NCBI GenBank assembly: GCA_002437585.1
Contig: DJQM01000011.1
Coordinates: forward strand, 1-5,133
Origin: Clostridiales bacterium UBA6386
GTDB taxonomy: Bacteria > Bacillota > Clostridia > Oscillospirales > Oscillospiraceae
DNA length: 5,133 bases
Direction of reading: 5' to 3'
A program made the position numbers and the translations under genes. Position 1 is the stretch's first letter. Every line of letters begins with the position of its first letter. Shown here piece after piece: positions 4,733 through 5,133 of the stretch. The notes under the pieces are model-generated. The model saw nothing but the letters and a program-made list of their open reading frames with translations, did no database searches and was not told the DNA's origin.

Positions 4733-5133
4733 GGACATGCACGTCTATTACGGTGCCATCCACGCGGTGAAGGGGGTCTCCTTTGAGGTGGGCGAGGGCG
4801 AGATTGTGGCTCTGATCGGTGCCAACGGCGCGGGCAAATCCACCATTCTGAAAACCGTTTCCGGCCTGATGCACCCCCGTAGCGGCTCCATCCATTTCCG
4901 CGGTCAGGACATCACCCATGCCGAGGCCTACAAGCTTCTGCGTACCGGCCTGGCCCACGTCCCCGAGGGACGGCGGATTTTCCAGCAGATGACCGTTCAG
5001 GAAAACCTGGAAATGGGTGCCTACATCAATAAAGAGGTATCTGCCCAGGATCTGGAAATGGTTTTCAACTACTTCCCCCGGCTGAAGGAGCGGCGCAAGC
5101 AGATCGCGGGCACCCTCTCCGGCGGCGAGCAGC
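4713..5133 (+). CDS. livF: Branched-chain amino acid ABC transporter ATP-binding protein LivF (partial, 3' end cut)
   Basis: The first 140 residues of the second ATPase are present; the usual length is about 235, so roughly 60 percent is in view. It starts MQMLKIEDMHVYYGAIHAVK. Walker A is GANGAGKST at 36-44. The Q-loop position carries the LivF hallmark V-P-E-G-R-R-I-F with E85 in place of glutamine, followed by MTVQENLEMGAY. The window ends inside the ABC signature LSGGEQ at 135-140, so Walker B and the switch histidine lie outside. AGGAGG at 4701-4706 is 6 bases before ATG 4713, which is better placed than the in-frame ATG at 4719. The 20-bp overlap with livG implies translational coupling and matched LivG and LivF amounts. 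Confidence 0.96.
   Translation, partial: MQMLKIEDMHVYYGAIHAVKGVSFEVGEGEIVALIGANGAGKSTILKTVSGLMHPRSGSIHFRGQDITHAEAYKLLRTGLAHVPEGRRIFQQMTVQENLEMGAYINKEVSAQDLEMVFNYFPRLKERRKQIAGTLSGGEQ

Noticed and set aside
1..5133. CRISPR arrays, tRNA or rRNA genes, insertion sequences, defence or phage genes
   Set aside because: No regularly spaced direct repeats, tRNA cloverleaf, transposase motifs or other accessory genes were seen. Apart from 1-576 and the livJ-livH gap, the window is filled by a conventional transport operon.

Overview
The window carries most of a branched-chain amino acid (Liv/HAAT-type) ABC uptake operon, all on the + strand: livJ (lipid-anchored binding protein), livH and livM (two permeases), livG (first ATPase), and livF (second ATPase, cut by the window end). 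The high-GC coding sequence (many GCC, GGC, CTG and TCC codons), the strong AGGAGG-type ribosome sites, the consensus sigma-A promoter and the lipoprotein-anchored binding protein point to a Gram-positive Clostridia member. An Oscillospiraceae/Ruminococcaceae-like gut bacterium is the best guess, inferred from style and not from a database match.

Layout: 1-111 is a non-coding cluster of overlapping inverted repeats. 112-290 is non-coding and more AT-rich; it holds a perfect 26-bp palindrome (206-231) and a weak terminator-like hairpin (262-290). 295-323 is a near-perfect sigma-A promoter (TTGACA, 17 bp, TACAAT). It drives a leader with a strong SD and a 43-codon small ORF (355-486), followed by a clear intrinsic terminator (511-543) just before livJ. 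livJ is 577-1773. A 149-bp gap with two hairpins separates it from livH (1923-2804), after which livM, livG and livF follow with a 7-bp gap and then 8-bp and 20-bp overlaps.

How they work together: LivJ captures the amino acid outside the membrane and delivers it to the LivH-LivM channel, and LivG-LivF hydrolyse ATP to drive import. The single strong promoter lies upstream of the leader, so transcription must pass the 511-543 terminator to reach livJ.

Most notable observation: the leader looks like a ribosome-mediated attenuator. Near its end the small ORF has a run rich in branched-chain codons (V-C-L-L-P-V-R-I-I). A 9-base sequence overlapping its stop codon (481-489) is an exact copy of part of the terminator 3' arm (528-536). 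It could therefore pair with the terminator 5' arm as an antiterminator. This is sequence-based inference that needs folding, comparative and expression tests. The transporter genes themselves look ordinary and intact.
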